The notes beneath the pieces are model-generated. The model was not told the DNA's origin. It searched no databases and worked only from the letters and a program-made list of their open reading frames with translations. DNA of 64,000 nt. Source: Meghimatium bilineatum. Taxonomy: Eukaryota; Mollusca; Gastropoda; Stylommatophora; Philomycidae. How positions within the stretch are numbered: the stretch's first letter is position 1; every line of letters begins with the position of its first letter. The position numbers and the translations under genes are program-made. Below are positions 1 to 10,830 of this stretch, piece by piece. The stretch lies in the NCBI GenBank assembly GCA_034231615.1, contig CM067311.1, positions 11,411,660 through 11,475,659 of the forward strand, written 5' to 3'.

Positions 1-2033
1 TTTTCACGTATGTCTAAAACGTTTAGTTTCGGTGTATTTTTTAAATCGAAAGGAATATTCTTGAATCTGTTTTTTGATAAATCTAGTTCCATTAACTTCC
101 TGTTGAAAGAGAACGATCCTTGCTGCAAAGCGTACAAATGGTTTGAGGAGATATCTAATCGCTTGATCTCATGGAGATTCTGAAAGACTCTACCAGATCG
201 ATTGAACATAAAATCAGGGTCCAATTGACAATTTGATAAGTCCAGCTCTTCAAGATGACAAATCCCATCAAAGAATGTTTCAGACAATACAGAGACGTCG
301 TTCCCAGACAACATTAATATCTGTAGAGCATCCAGACCAACAATGTTGCCACTAAAATCTACCATTTCTCCATCTCTCACATCTAAATACACCAAATTAG
401 TGGCTCCAATAATTTTAATATTTCCATCAATTCTAGTTCTGCCGAATGATGTACTAGCTTTAAAATATTTCAATGATTGTGACATATAAAACGTAGAATA
501 TCCTTGTCCTGTAAATGTGTTGTGAACATCGCATTGCATGTCTATTACTTTTTCATCTAACGTCGTCTTCTTCATTAAAAACTTATCATACTCATCTGTG
601 TCACCAAAAATCATTTCTTGATTTATAAAATATTGCCTGTAGTATTCACAATTTTCTACAGATGAATGAGCAAGCGCACGATCAGGTGTGGTCTCAAGAA
701 AAGACATCTTTCTGTAACATCTTCTGGTTACGTCAGCAATGCGTAGACTCTCAATGATTCTCAAATTCAATATTAATGACAATGCCAATCTTGTACCTGT
801 GATCGAGTTACCAGAAAGATCTAAATTCTTTAAACACTTGTGCCACACTTCGCTTGAGAATGCTGTCGTTTCTACAACAAATATGCGACTGTCTGTCAAA
901 GAAACATCTCTAACACAAATTCTGACTAAATATCTCGTTTTTTCTGAATTTAATATCCCAGAATTATTATAAATGCTTGTATATTTCACATGGTGTTCTA
1001 TGGACACTTTGTCAAACCCAATAGCTGTCATATTTCTGCCTACTAATGGCTTTAGAGTTCGCAGTGCCTTAGAAATATGAAAATAAATATCACGAATTGT
1101 TAGGACATCTAGATTCTGTAGTGGTGTTAATGCAGTTTCTGTAAAGTCAGACAAACTATAAAGTTCTCTTAAATGTAAATGAGTTATGCGTTGAACATTT
1201 TCGAAGCTTGTCTCGTCAATTTTTTTAATGTCTCCAGATATCACCAACTTTGTCAAATTTCTTAACTCCCTTCCTAACGAGAGAGAATCACCTGAAACAA
1301 CCATAGTTAAATTAATTAGGCTCTTCAGTTGTTTAAACATGTTCACAGGTAAACTAATCACATATTTCTGACCTCGGACACGAAGATCCTTCAGGTGAAT
1401 AAGAGAATCAAACAATCCTGTAGGGCAAGAAGCCTCACTTAAATGATTATATTCAAGATTCAAACTCTCAATGTTGACTAATAATGTGAACGAGTTCCGT
1501 TCAATAAATTTAATGTTATTGTTTGACAGACTAAGAACACGGAGATATGGTAAATCAGAAAAACTGGAATTGTTAATAACTGTTATATGATTGTTGTCAA
1601 GTAAGATGGCGGTTGTGTACCTTGGAAACCATGTGGGGATAACTTTTGTTAAAGACAATCCAACACAATTTACGACAACATCTGCTGGACAGTACTGTAT
1701 AGAACACGGACTTGTGTGTACTACATCCTTGGATCTCATGTTATTAAACTTGACATGATGTTCAATGCTACGACGCTCTCGTGATTGGTGGTAAGAATCA
1801 GTTTCTTTTTTGAAAGACAATGTCCCATAATCGTGCCCTACTACTCTTGTATACCTTTGTCTCACACGTGCATTTTTTCCTCGTTGACTAATGATGCGTT
1901 CTACGTCACTATGCTGCTTTACTTCCAACTTTGACGGAAACTGAGATTGAAAAATGCCTGAACATTTCTGCTGATATAATACAATTATTATAAGTAAATT
2001 AATAAATAATAATAGTTTCATTTCTGACCTCAT
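1..2033 (-). CDS. Toll-like receptor copy A, N-terminal 677 codons, cut by window edge
   Basis: Innate immune pattern-recognition receptor by homology to the complete copy at 16521-19382. The reading frame is open from the ATG at 2033 to the window edge, covering the signal peptide (MRSEMKLLLFINLL start), the N-terminal cysteine-rich region and most of the leucine-rich repeat (LRR) ectodomain. The C-cap, membrane helix and TIR domain would lie to the left of the window. Alignment with the other copy shows one net 3-base insertion (an extra Asn near residue 97) and scattered substitutions, about 11 in the first 400 bases by eye, so roughly 97% identity with the frame preserved. Some changes alter amino acids (for example Phe to Val near the window edge), so the paralogues may differ in ligand. 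No introns are seen. Whether the unseen 3' part is intact cannot be judged here. Confidence 0.88.
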   Translation of the reverse strand, partial: MRSEMKLLLFINLLIIIVLYQQKCSGIFQSQFPSKLEVKQHSDVERIISQRGKNARVRQRYTRVVGHDYGTLSFKKETDSYHQSRERRSIEHHVKFNNMRSKDVVHTSPCSIQYCPADVVVNCVGLSLTKVIPTWFPRYTTAILLDNNHITVINNSSFSDLPYLRVLSLSNNNIKFIERNSFTLLVNIESLNLEYNHLSEASCPTGLFDSLIHLKDLRVRGQKYVISLPVNMFKQLKSLINLTMVVSGDSLSLGRELRNLTKLVISGDIKKIDETSFENVQRITHLHLRELYSLSDFTETALTPLQNLDVLTIRDIYFHISKALRTLKPLVGRNMTAIGFDKVSIEHHVKYTSIYNNSGILNSEKTRYLVRICVRDVSLTDSRIFVVETTAFSSEVWHKCLKNLDLSGNSITGTRLALSLILNLRIIESLRIADVTRRCYRKMSFLETTPDRALAHSSVENCEYYRQYFINQEMIFGDTDEYDKFLMKKTTLDEKVIDMQCDVHNTFTGQGYSTFYMSQSLKYFKASTSFGRTRIDGNIKIIGATNLVYLDVRDGEMVDFSGNIVGLDALQILMLSGNDVSVLSETFFDGICHLEELDLSNCQLDPDFMFNRSGRVFQNLHEIKRLDISSNHLYALQQGSFSFNRKLMELDLSKNRFKNIPFDLKNTPKLNVLDIRE

Positions 2034-2292
2034 GTTGACCTAAGAAGACGTATTTCGTATGTTATATAGTCAAAAATAAACACATTTCGATCGCGGTTTT
2101 GTTAACGTGTGAACATATATATTCATTTCCACAAAAATCAGTCACATTTTTCCAGATAATGAATGTTGGTTCTCGTGAACATGACTTCTCTAGCATAGCT
2201 TCTATTAATATATGAGGGTTCCCATTTGTAATATGAGTGCTTGTTTCTGATTCGTTGAACAGATACATCTATTCAGAGGTGTATAATTTTCG
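2034..2292 (-). promoter_or_regulatory. Duplicated 5' flank of TLR copy A
   Basis: This stretch is clearly homologous to 19383-19640 upstream of copy B, and similarity stops abruptly at 2292. It therefore belongs to the duplicated unit and probably holds the 5' UTR and proximal promoter. A TATATAA sequence on the minus strand lies at 2068-2062, about 30 bases before the first ATG. If used, transcription would start almost at that ATG, and the fifth codon (also ATG, directly before the hydrophobic signal peptide) could be the real start. Both copies also hold a 68-codon upstream reading frame ending at the same place, but its first half is in different frames in the two copies. Confidence 0.35.
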
Positions 2293-2559
2293 CTACTGCA
2301 TAACTTCGCAACTGTAATTTGATATGTATGCCTCATATTACAATGAATTGAAAGCCTCAATGAAAATGTAATTGTATTTAAAATGTCTTTGACGTTTTCA
2401 TTCTATAGTCATGAATACATTAATTTTAATTACTCGCGATTTGCGCCGCCAGTTCAGATTCTAGGTAGCCTACGAATGGAATTCATAAGAATCGTTTGTG
2501 TAATTTTACACTATTGAAAAACATAGTGTTTGCAGGAATTCTAAAGAAGTTTTATTTAT

Positions 2560-2745
2560 TAATATAATATTGTATATAAACACACCGTCGAGGCCAGCCC
2601 CTTGAAGTGGTATTCTGACTTGGTTCAGCCATCAGGTGCTGGAAACTAAGACTTGTATGGCAGTCATCTCGGTGCTTGGTCACAATCCTGCCGAAGTAAG
2701 CAGGGCGCTTAAGGCGGAGGCAACCAGTCAAAAGGCGCACAATTA
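2560..2745 (-). mobile_element. LINE 3' fragment (reverse-transcriptase C-terminus relic)
   Basis: On the minus strand a short frame reads LKRPAYFGRIVTKHRDD and ends with GWPRRC. This resembles the WFGHV..RHDSL....RGRPRRRW tail common to many animal LINE polymerases. It is degenerate and lacks any catalytic domain. Confidence 0.5.
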
Positions 2746-2748
2746 ATC

Positions 2749-3060
2749 ATGATGCCATTAGTCAACAGAATTAGAAACGAGGTCATAAGAGAAAGAGTGG
2801 GTGTCATATCAGATTTACTGTATATACAAAACCAACAGACACAATGGTTTGGTCATCTGGAAAGAATGCCGTGTGATTCATTAGTTTATAAATCATATAT
2901 GAAGAGAGGAGAAGCAGAAAGAACAGCCAGGGGTAGACCTAGAGTACGCTGTATCGACAACATCACAGAGATATTACAGGAACACCAAATAAACTTATCT
3001 AAAGCTGCCAGAAAAGCGAGAACGAGAACATTGTATCTCCCTCGACACCCATGAAGGGTA
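2749..3060 (+). mobile_element. LINE-A 3' end fragment
   Basis: One open frame carries the post-polymerase C-terminus: RNEVIRERVGVIS, QQTQWFGHLERM and ARGRPRVRCIDNI, ending with a stop after RHP. It is the same domain as in the copies at 32125-32690 and 8286-10135. A GAA-rich stretch follows at 3062-3090. The polymerase core is absent, which is consistent with 5' truncation. Confidence 0.75.
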
Positions 3061-3099
3061 AAAGAGGAAGGAAAGAAGAAGAAGAAGAAACCATGTACA

Positions 3100-3300
3100 C
3101 AACACAATGTCAACATGTCTATATCTAATAATAATTATGGTGTCTGCCCTGTGACGGACGTTCAGGCAGGGAGATTGCCTGGCCCTATACCTCGATAGAG
3201 CCCAACTCCATCTACTTGAGGTCCTTCCCAATTGCCCCGAGGAGCCAGGAGGCAAGGGAATAAAGCTACTGACAAAAAAAAAACGAGATGGATACAATAA
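3100..3300. other. Unassigned block, possible repeat end
   Basis: A slightly GC-richer block between two LINE fragments ends in a run of ten A near 3280. It could be a LINE or SINE 3' end on the plus strand, but I found no second copy in the window. Confidence 0.2.
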
Positions 3301-3309
3301 CATACTAGA

Positions 3310-3585
3310 GCCTGAACATATCCTATGTGAAGAATATCCTGTGTCTGATGGTAGTCTGCTGATGGCTGATGTGTGCAAGCCATTTGATCTGTTGTCTCTT
3401 AATATATTCCAAGATTGAGGTGGTGTCGGTTCTTTATCTAATGTCATCATTGCTCACTCTGTCTCATAGCGATATTCCTAGGATTCTGCGTAAGCATATC
3501 ATTTCAGCTGTCACAAGTTTACTTTATCTTGTGCTCTTGTTGTCCGTGTTTGGCATTGGTGGCACGGCTTTGGAAATATAATCGT
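3310..3585 (-). mobile_element. LINE-A 3' fragment, degenerate
   Basis: Minus-strand translation gives TAEMICLRRILGISL, then RVSNDDIR and ILEYIKRQQIKW, broken by stop codons. It aligns closely with the better preserved copy at 9778-9960. Confidence 0.7.
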
Positions 3586-3770
3586 TTTAAATAGTGTTAT
3601 TTTGGAGTTTAAATCCACGTTTTTGCTTCTGAAGATTGGTGTAATTTTTTATAGGGCTTGGTATCCTTTATTACATCTACTGTGTATTTCCTGCTGCTCT
3701 TGCCGTCTGTTGTTTGTTATATTGCTTCCTTTGTATGATACTTATATCATTTCTTTACATCTCTTGTTTC

Positions 3771-3773
3771 CAG

Positions 3774-3805
<32 letters not shown>

Positions 3806-3868
3806 CATCCATTCATTCATCCATCCATCCATCCATCCATCCACCCACCCACCCATCCATATATATAT
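3771..3868 (+). repeat. Compound tetranucleotide microsatellite
   Basis: Successive blocks of TATC, ATCC/ATTC and CCAC repeats are followed by a short TA run. Simple-sequence DNA with no coding potential. Confidence 0.95.
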
Positions 3869-3984
3869 AGTGGTGTTTCTTTCTGTTCTTCCTATCTTCA
3901 TTACTTCGGTCGTTTCTTTATTTATCTTCATGTTAAAGGTTTGGCATGTTCGATGAAATCTGCTTATTTGTCTTTGTAAACAGA

Positions 3985-4815
3985 CATAGAGTACATTTCA
4001 GAAAGAATAATAAGGATACAACTGATAGAAGAAGAAAGAACAACGATACTAATCCAAATATACCTTGCACCTTGCAATGACAACAAGAAAATAGAAGAAA
4101 CTACTGAATTTTGTGAAAGGAAATCAGATGTCCTAAACAAGATTAACAACAAAGATGAGTTATACATCATGGGTGATTCCAATAGGAGAATAGTGAAGAA
4201 AAGAGCACGGCGTGAACACTGTTTAGGCAGTTTCGGAGACATAACAACAGAACAAAACAATAACGGGGAAGAGCTGATCAATATATGCCTAGAACATGGA
4301 CGGACTGCTAATAACAAATTCTTTTTACCAACACAGATGGTGCCTTATACAAACATGGTATAAATGGAACAACTTGCTAAAATGGGACAACATAATAAAA
4401 CTGTTTCTTGAAATGGCTGAATTATAAACATAATGATGACGACTATCTACAATATCGACTTGCTAGAAAAAACCCAATCATGTAATCAAAGAAACAAAAG
4501 TTAATGCATGGAACAAATATGGAGAATATTTAACTGGCATATGTAAAAGAAACCCAAGATAATTTTTCAAAAGTATTAAATCAGTGCGAGTAAATTTATC
4601 GAGCTATAAATATAATCCCATAACAATAATCAATGATAAAATAGGAAACCCTTAGTGAACAGCATAAATAGGAAAGCAAGATGGAAAGAACACTTCCAGG
4701 AATTATACAACTCAACAATGACAACAGAATATAGAGACACCAACGCTCAAACCGTTCTAGAAATCACAAAACAAGATATAATAAATCAAGAAATAGAAGA
4801 AGCCTAAAAACATAA
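3985..4815 (+). mobile_element. LINE-A endonuclease and linker remnant
   Basis: A frame from about 3987 reads IQIYLAPCNDNKK, then ELYIMGDSNRR, which matches the GDFN(A/G)R catalytic strand of the apurinic-type endonuclease of LINEs. The region after 4380 carries the linker to the polymerase (RKARWKEHFQELYN, then ITKQDIINQEIEEA) with stop codons. The LINE resumes at about 5215 after a foreign segment. The Asp and Asn of the GD.N motif are kept but the protein is broken. Confidence 0.72.
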
Positions 4816-4819
4816 CCCA

Positions 4820-5212
4820 ATTCCTTTTTCCACTTCTCACTTTCTATTGCTCACTTTTCTCTCCATACTTACTACTATTGTCTCCCCATACATTCTTCTC
4901 TCCTGTCATGTTGCTACATCTTTGCTTCCTCCATTACTTTTCTACTATTGTCCTACTCTCCTCCTTATTATAATCTCATTTGTCTCCATGTAAGATTTAT
5001 TTTATTGTGGTCGTTTGTTTGTCCTGATAATGGTTTTTAGTCGAAACGACGTCTGTCCCTGTATCTCGTTGTTAGGTTGTTTTATGGTTTATTTTGGTAA
5101 CACATCTACCTATTTTTGTTTATCTTGATATTTGCCCTGTGTTACTCCAGCCACCTACTTCCTGTTTAGGGTTGTTACCCTACACTGGAACATTTATCGC
5201 TTTATATATCAA
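4820..5212 (+). mobile_element. R1 element inserted in a LINE-A copy
   Basis: A repeat family in which 5060-5195 recurs at 12841-12907, 13500-13760 (reverse) and 37103-37285. It begins with a pyrimidine-rich tract, then a hammerhead-like motif (5023-5052), then the block GTTGTTAGGTTGTTTTATG and a 3' part with TTTAGGGTTGTTACCCTA, which can fold back on itself. It separates the linker and polymerase halves of one LINE, so it looks like a nested insertion. No protein is encoded. A non-autonomous Penelope-like or retrozyme relic is my inference. Confidence 0.55.
5023..5052 (+). other. Hammerhead-ribozyme-like motif in R1
   Basis: CTGATAA is followed after 12 bases by GAAAC, the spacing and order of the conserved hammerhead core (CUGANGA ... 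GAAA). The diverged R1 copy at 13581-13611 has an intact CTGATGA. Stem II pairing is weak here, so this copy is probably inactive. Confidence 0.35.
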
Positions 5213-5214
5213 CA

Positions 5215-6345
5215 GGAGTGAACAGTATACGAAGAGAAGCAATAAAAACGTGTAGAAACATAGGGTTCCAGTTATTAGCAAGATTATTCACAATAGCCGC
5301 CTGGTCAGAAAGAAAAGTACCTGACGAATGGCAAAAATCAGTGATTGTACCATTATGGAAAAACAAGGGTAGTAAGAGAGAATGTAAATCTTATAGAGGC
5401 ATCTCCTTATTAAGTCATACAGGTAAAACATATGTAAAAATAATAGAACAGAGAATACGATACATTGCAGAACCACATCTGAGTCCCGCTCAATTTAGCA
5501 TCAGAAGTGGGGCAAGCTGTACAGACGTACTATTCACACTGAGACAACTTAGTGAAAAAGCAATCGAATACAATCACGATATAAGCACAGTATTTGTAGA
5601 CCAGGAAAAGGAAATCGACAACACCAAAGTGAAACAAGTCAAAGAATTTAAATATCTAGGCAGCATTGTTTCCGAAAGTGAAAGACTAGACAGAGAAATA
5701 GAAACAGGGTGTCAGAAAGCAAACACAGTGACGTGCCAACTTTCACCATTACTTCTTCACTCAAAGATAAAGATGAAAATGAAAAAAACAGACAATATCT
5801 ACAATTTTTATGCCTACACTCTGCTATCAATGTCAAACATGGTCTTTAACAGCCTCGAAGCAGAGGAAAATCGTTACATGTGAAATGAAGTGTCTGAGAA
5901 AAGCTGCAATGGTTACCAAACTAGATAAAATAAGAAATGAAGAGATTAGAAAAAGAGTTGGTATAATATCAAGTATTGAACATATCGAAAGACAGCAAGT
6001 AAAATAGTTCAGTCACCTTGGAGGACTAATCCAAACCAAATACAAATAATAACGTAACAAAAGAATATCCGGGGGTAAAGCCAAAGGTAGACCAAGAAAA
6101 CGGTGGATAGAAAACAGGATTGCGTTGAACAAACATGGACTAAATGACTAAATGCAACCACAGCGAGACATCTGGCCTTGGAACGACAGCTTAAACTCCC
6201 ATTAAGTGTGATATTCATTAAGTGTGATATTCATTAAGTGTGATATTCATTAAGTGTGATATTCATTAAGTGTGATATTCATTAAGTGTGATATTCATTA
6301 AGTGTGAATATGAGCAACCATCATTCACAAGTGGACAGACAATAG
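5215..6345 (+). mobile_element. LINE-A polymerase, internally deleted, with 3' end
   Basis: The frame at 5218-5883 starts in the N-terminal palm of a reverse transcriptase (VPDEWQKSVIVPLWKNKG, then CKSYRGISLLSHTGK). At TVFVDQEKEID it jumps directly to VKEFKYLGSIV, so the region with the catalytic (Y/F)ADD box is missing although the frame continues. The C-terminus continues at 5810-6200 (TLCYQCQTWSLTASKQRK, IRNEEIRKRVGIIS) with a frameshift and stops. The extreme 3' end, including a 16-base array, reaches about 6345 by comparison with the copy at 32125-32690. Confidence 0.85.
6201..6309 (+). repeat. 16-base tandem array inside LINE-A 3' end
   Basis: Nearly seven copies of ATTAAGTGTGATATTC. 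The flanks match the LINE-A 3' end of 32125-32200 in reverse, so the array arose by expansion within the retroelement. Confidence 0.92.
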
Positions 6346-6794
6346 ACAACAATCTGGAATGAAAACACATGTTGATTGTAGCTTGTTCTAGTTAATATGA
6401 GAATTATAACGTACTAAAATCTAGTATTACGAGTAGATTTTACATTTTTTATAACAACAAGCAATTATACTCAAGTTAAATATTCTATAACAATCTGTAG
6501 TTCTGTAAATATACTGAGATACAAATATTAATAATGTCTCTCCATATGTGCATCAAGTAATCTAGTCAGTCAAGCATAAAGTGTATGTATATAATTACTG
6601 ATACGGTTCAGAAAGTTCTGGCTCTGCTATTCTCTGTAAAGAAATATAACGCGATTGTTGTGTGTGTAAAAGCATGTTTTTGTTGATTGAATCATTGCCA
6701 GGAACTACGAATGGTTAGCACGTACGTATTTATCTGCACTTGAGTGGTTTCTTCACAGTTTTATTTCATACGATATAAATACTATTAAGTAATA
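6346..6794. other. No feature recognised
   Basis: AT-rich DNA with stop codons in all frames and no repeat that I can match. Confidence 0.5.
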
Positions 6795-7235
6795 ATGTTA
6801 ATTCCAACATTAACATATGAATGCGAAAGTTGGAAAGCAACATCAAACCTAGAACAAAGACTAAACAACCTTGAAAATAAATGTCTTAGAAGACTACTGG
6901 ACATACGCTGGTCAGACTTCAAACACAGTTGTCAGACAAGAATCAAAGCAAGAATATGTATCCACCTATATTAGAAAGCGTCGTTGGAATTACATCAGAC
7001 ACGTGCTGCGAATGGATACGGAAAGACTCCCCTTTCACGCTTTGGTGTGGTCACCAAGGGGAAAGAGAAAACGAGGAAGACCAAAAGAAACTTTACGTAG
7101 AACTATTACAAGAGAACGTTTGACCATTGGTATCAGAAACAATGAAGATCTAAAACAATTTGCAATGAAACGAGAGACATGAAAATCTATGACATTCGCC
7201 CTATGGGCCGTCTTTGGCCCTAGAGGAATAACTAA
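6795..7235 (+). mobile_element. LINE-B 3' fragment
   Basis: It begins with LTYECESWKATSNLEQRL (typically LTYGCESWT), then changes frame to SKQEYVSTYIRKRRW, IRHVLRMDTERLPFHALVW and GKRKRGRPKETLRRTI. This is the thumb/C-terminal part of a LINE polymerase. It ends close to a stop and the words ATGGGCCG that also mark other LINE-B ends. Related copies lie at 11535, 29130 and 39240. Confidence 0.82.
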
Positions 7236-7744
7236 CTATCTAATAATGTTACTGTAAACCATACTAACTATGAAAATAGTAAAACCAATGTAAAAATATA
7301 AATTAAATAAACACACTATTAATTACATTTTTCTGCGCTACAATCCAACTGGGACCTTTCTCAAGAAACTAATAACAATAAAATACACACAAAACCATAC
7401 AACTGTGATGACTTGGAGATGTTTTTCTCACATCTCCAAGCACTTATATGTTTTGTTACTGCGGAACTCCACACTTTGTCGGACATCCTATGACATTTCG
7501 GGTTTTTTATACTTTATTTAATATCTTGGACTCAACGCTCATCCGTGTGCAATGCTTTAATAAGTCTCCTTCTATGAGGTGGTATGTCAAGATATATTTC
7601 TGAGCACAGTTTTAGGTAGAACTCACTAGATATACAGCACATTTCAACAGGTCATTCTCGTAGTCTAATGTTTGGCTGATCCTAATTTTTCATTGATCAC
7701 TGTGTATGTTTTTGTCACGTAAAAAGAGACCACTCACTATCTAA
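7236..7744. other. No feature recognised
   Basis: AT-rich non-coding DNA. One short inverted repeat near 7420-7435 (TTCTCACATCTCC region) was not significant. Confidence 0.45.
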
Positions 7745-7955
7745 AATTATTTTGTAAGGAACAGTCGAGGTTAGAAGGAGAAGAGAGGATAGAGAAAATC
7801 GTGGATAGATAACATCAAGGAATGGTCTGGGCGTTACCTTTTTTCACTCCGTGCAATGGCTGAGGACAGAGTTGTTTGTAGTATTATTTTTGTGTGTGTG
7901 CTGATGTATCCAAGGTGGCACCTATACGACACTGACAGGTTATGCGGTCTTATTC
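7745..7955 (+). mobile_element. LINE-C 3' end relic
   Basis: SWIDNIKEWSGRYLFSLR, then AMAEDRVV and YPRWHLYDTD align with TDNIKEWTGLDISTLIRI, AEDRIRWR and VVPLRP of the copy ending at 28371. Only the last 70 or so codons survive, with stops. Confidence 0.68.
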
Positions 7956-8104
7956 ATATATTTTATGTAGCCAACTATTAAATAGCCAATGATTATAACA
8001 TGAGTTCATTTCCAGCTGACTTCCAGTTTTCGTAATTTCATGTTTCCATGTTTACATTTGTGTGTTTCTAGATTATGTGGTTTCAATGGTGTGGTTAGCG
8101 TATT

Positions 8105-8285
8105 ACAAATTAAAAACCTGCTGAAGACGGATGTGTTGGGCCATTGGCGCAAATAAAGCAGCAATACAACGCATTTCCATTCTCTGGACTACATTCAACT
8201 AGAAATCATGTAGGATCATTGTCCTGTTGCAAGAGAAATCCAGTGGGAGATTGAGAATGAACGCTGAAGAAGAAGAAGAAAAATT
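8105..8285 (+). mobile_element. SINE-a copy
   Basis: It shares a long colinear match with 21512-21680 and, reversed, 63238-63405: GAAGACGGATGTGT, TTGGCGCAAATAAA, CAACGCATTTCCATTCTCTG, then a GAA-rich tail. The recurring ends, lack of coding potential and simple tail fit a short retroposon. Confidence 0.75.
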
Positions 8286-10135
8286 AAAAACAAAAATACA
8301 AGAAATGGACAACAAGCAAAACGTATCAAGATTACGTAGCATACAAGACAGCAAAGATTAACACCAAGAAAATCATTAAATCTGCAAAAATTAAGTCATG
8401 GCAAGATTATGGAGAAATGTTAACAAGGATAGACAAAACGCACCAAAGATGTTCTTCAAGAAAGTACAAAACATGAGACGTAAAAAAAGACACGAACTAA
8501 CAGAAATAATCAACGATGAACACATCAACATACTAAATAAGCTCCAAGAAATCATAGAAAGATGGAAAAATTACTTCAGTCAACTGTTAAACTTAAAGAA
8601 AGAAGTGATTACAACGATAAATACAATAGAAGAAGACCTAGAACTATACATTCTGAAATCCGAAACTGAAGACGCAGTTAAACATGCACCAAACAACACA
8701 GCACCAGGAATAGACGGCATACCTATAGAACTAATAAAAATGTTAACAGTGACAGGTATAAAGTGGCTACACAGACTGTTCAATGCGATATGGAAGACAC
8801 AAAAGGCACCACAAGAGTGGAATACAGCGGTGAATGTTCCCATATGGAAGAAAAAAAAGACAGTAAGAGGAATTGCACTAAGTATAGAGGCATATCACTC
8901 TTAAACGACATAGGAAAAATCTTTAGTAAGATACCAGAGAGAAAGATATGCGCATATATAGAACCACAGCTCAACAACACACAATTAGGCTTTCGGAAAA
9001 ATAAAAGCTGTACAGATGTAATCTTCGCCCTCAACTTTCAGAAAGAGCAACAGAATACAACCAAGTCTTATATTTGACTTTCGTGGACAAAGAGAAAACT
9101 TTTTACAGAGTGGATAGAGCACAACTATGTATCATACTAAAGACATATGGAGATCCGAAACCTCTTATCGTATGTCAGAGCATATACGCTGTGAATGCGC
9201 AGTAAGAACGAGCACAGGTACATCCGAAAATTTCCAAATTCACTCGGGAGTGAGACACTGATGTGTACTATCCCCCCTATTGTTCATAACATACATAGAT
9301 CACATCTGCAAAATATCAAAGACAACAGAAGCAAAATCTCAAGGATAACTTAAACGAATTGCTATTTGCAGACGACCAAGCACTAGAAGCATCATCAGAA
9401 GAGCAACTACAAATACAAATAGATTACATCAAACATGCCTAACCTTTAACATGAAGATAATTTAGCAAAGACAAAAGTAATGAAGAAAGGAAGAACAGAA
9501 AGAAACGTCAATATATATATACGTATATAACAGACTTAAACATGTGAAATAATTCACATACCTAGGAAACAATATACACAACCGTCATCAAGAACAGCAA
9601 AAAATACACAATAGAAATAATAAAGCATACCAAGTCCTAGGGCAAATGACACCAATCTTCAGAAACAAAAATGTAGATTTAAACACCTACATAATATTAT
9701 TCAAAACGATTATTATGCCAACACTGTGTTACCAAGGCCAAACATGGACAACGATAGCACAAGGTTAACGTAAACTTGTGACAGCTGAAATTACATGCTT
9801 ACGCAGAATCATAGGAATATCGCTAAAAGACAGAGTGAGGAATGAGGACATTAGACAAAGAACCCTCACCACCCCAATCTTGGAATATATTAAGAGACAA
9901 CAGATCAAATGGTGTGCCCACATCAGCAGACAACCCTCAGACAGCATACCACAGCAAGCTATGTTACACAGATACAGTGAAGGCAGACCTAGATGCCGAC
10001 CACGAAAACGACGGATCGCTGAAACAAAAAAGGTGACAAATTCCACAATATACTCAGCACACACGAGCACCATCTCCAGAAAACTCTTCTACCCATGACG
10101 CTGAAAGGCAACAAAGGATTTAGCGAATAGATAGA
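8286..10135 (+). mobile_element. LINE-A, best preserved polymerase half
   Basis: Pieces in order: linker (8398-8600), fingers with APGIDGIPIELIK and APQEWNTAVNVPIWK, a frameshift near 8850 into CTKYRGISLLNDIGKIF and LGFRKNKSCTDVIFAL, a broken TFVDKEK motif, the catalytic LLFADDQALEASSEE box near 9355, the YLGNNI region, the thumb (IIMPTLCYQGQTW) and the C-terminus ITCLRRIIGISLKDRVRN up to 10098. The FADD aspartates are intact, but several stops and frameshifts make it a pseudogene. The endonuclease is missing. Confidence 0.87.
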
Positions 10136-10214
10136 TAGACTGGTGCAATGGCAGCTGTGTTGCAAAGGGAGGAATGGTATTGTGGTAAAAATGTGATTGT
10201 AGGAGCACTGTTGT

Positions 10215-10830
10215 AATTAAATCATCGTTTCACTAAGGATAATTGATGTTGTGTTAGTAATATTTCATTGGGAGTACTGTTATAGCAATATCATTTTTTA
10301 TAGTAGAATCACTGTTGTATTTGTAGGATTGTTGCAATGGGAGTACTGTTATAGCAATATCATTTTTTAGTAGAATCACTGTTGTATTTGTAGGATTGTT
10401 GCAGTGGGAGTACTGTTATAGCAATATCATTTTTTAGTAGAATCACTGTTGTATTTGTAGGATTGTTGCAATGGGAGTACTGTTATAGCAATATCATTTT
10501 TTAGTAGAATCACTGTTGTATTTGTAGGATTGTTGCAATGGGAGTACTGTTATAGCAATATCATTTTTTTAGTAGAATCACTGTTGTATTTGTAGGATTG
10601 TTGCAGTGGGAGTACTGTTATAGCAATATCATTTTTTAGTAGAATCACTGTTGTATTTGTAGGATTGTTGCAATGGGAGTACTGTTATAGCAATATCATT
10701 TTTTTAGTAGAATCACTGTTGTATTTGTAGGATTGTTGCAATGGGAGTACTGTTATAGCAACATCATTTTTTTAGTAGAAGCACTGTTGTAGTGGTAGAA
10801 TTGCTGTAATGGGAGCTCTGTTTTAGTGGT
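10215..10830 (+). repeat. 67-base minisatellite
   Basis: About eight close copies of a 66-68 base unit (marker words GGGAGTACTGTTATAGCAA and TGTTGTATTTGTAGGATTG) are flanked on both sides by decayed copies. Some differ only in the length of a T run. Confidence 0.95.

Noticed and set aside
739..972. Plus-strand frame repeated at 18091-18324, possible conserved antisense gene
   Set aside because: It is antisense to TLR coding sequence in both copies; conservation follows from the duplication.
2062..2268. Conserved 68-codon gene upstream of both TLR copies
   Set aside because: The N-terminal halves are in different frames in the two copies and changes do not look constrained; kept only as a possible upstream frame in the flank entry.
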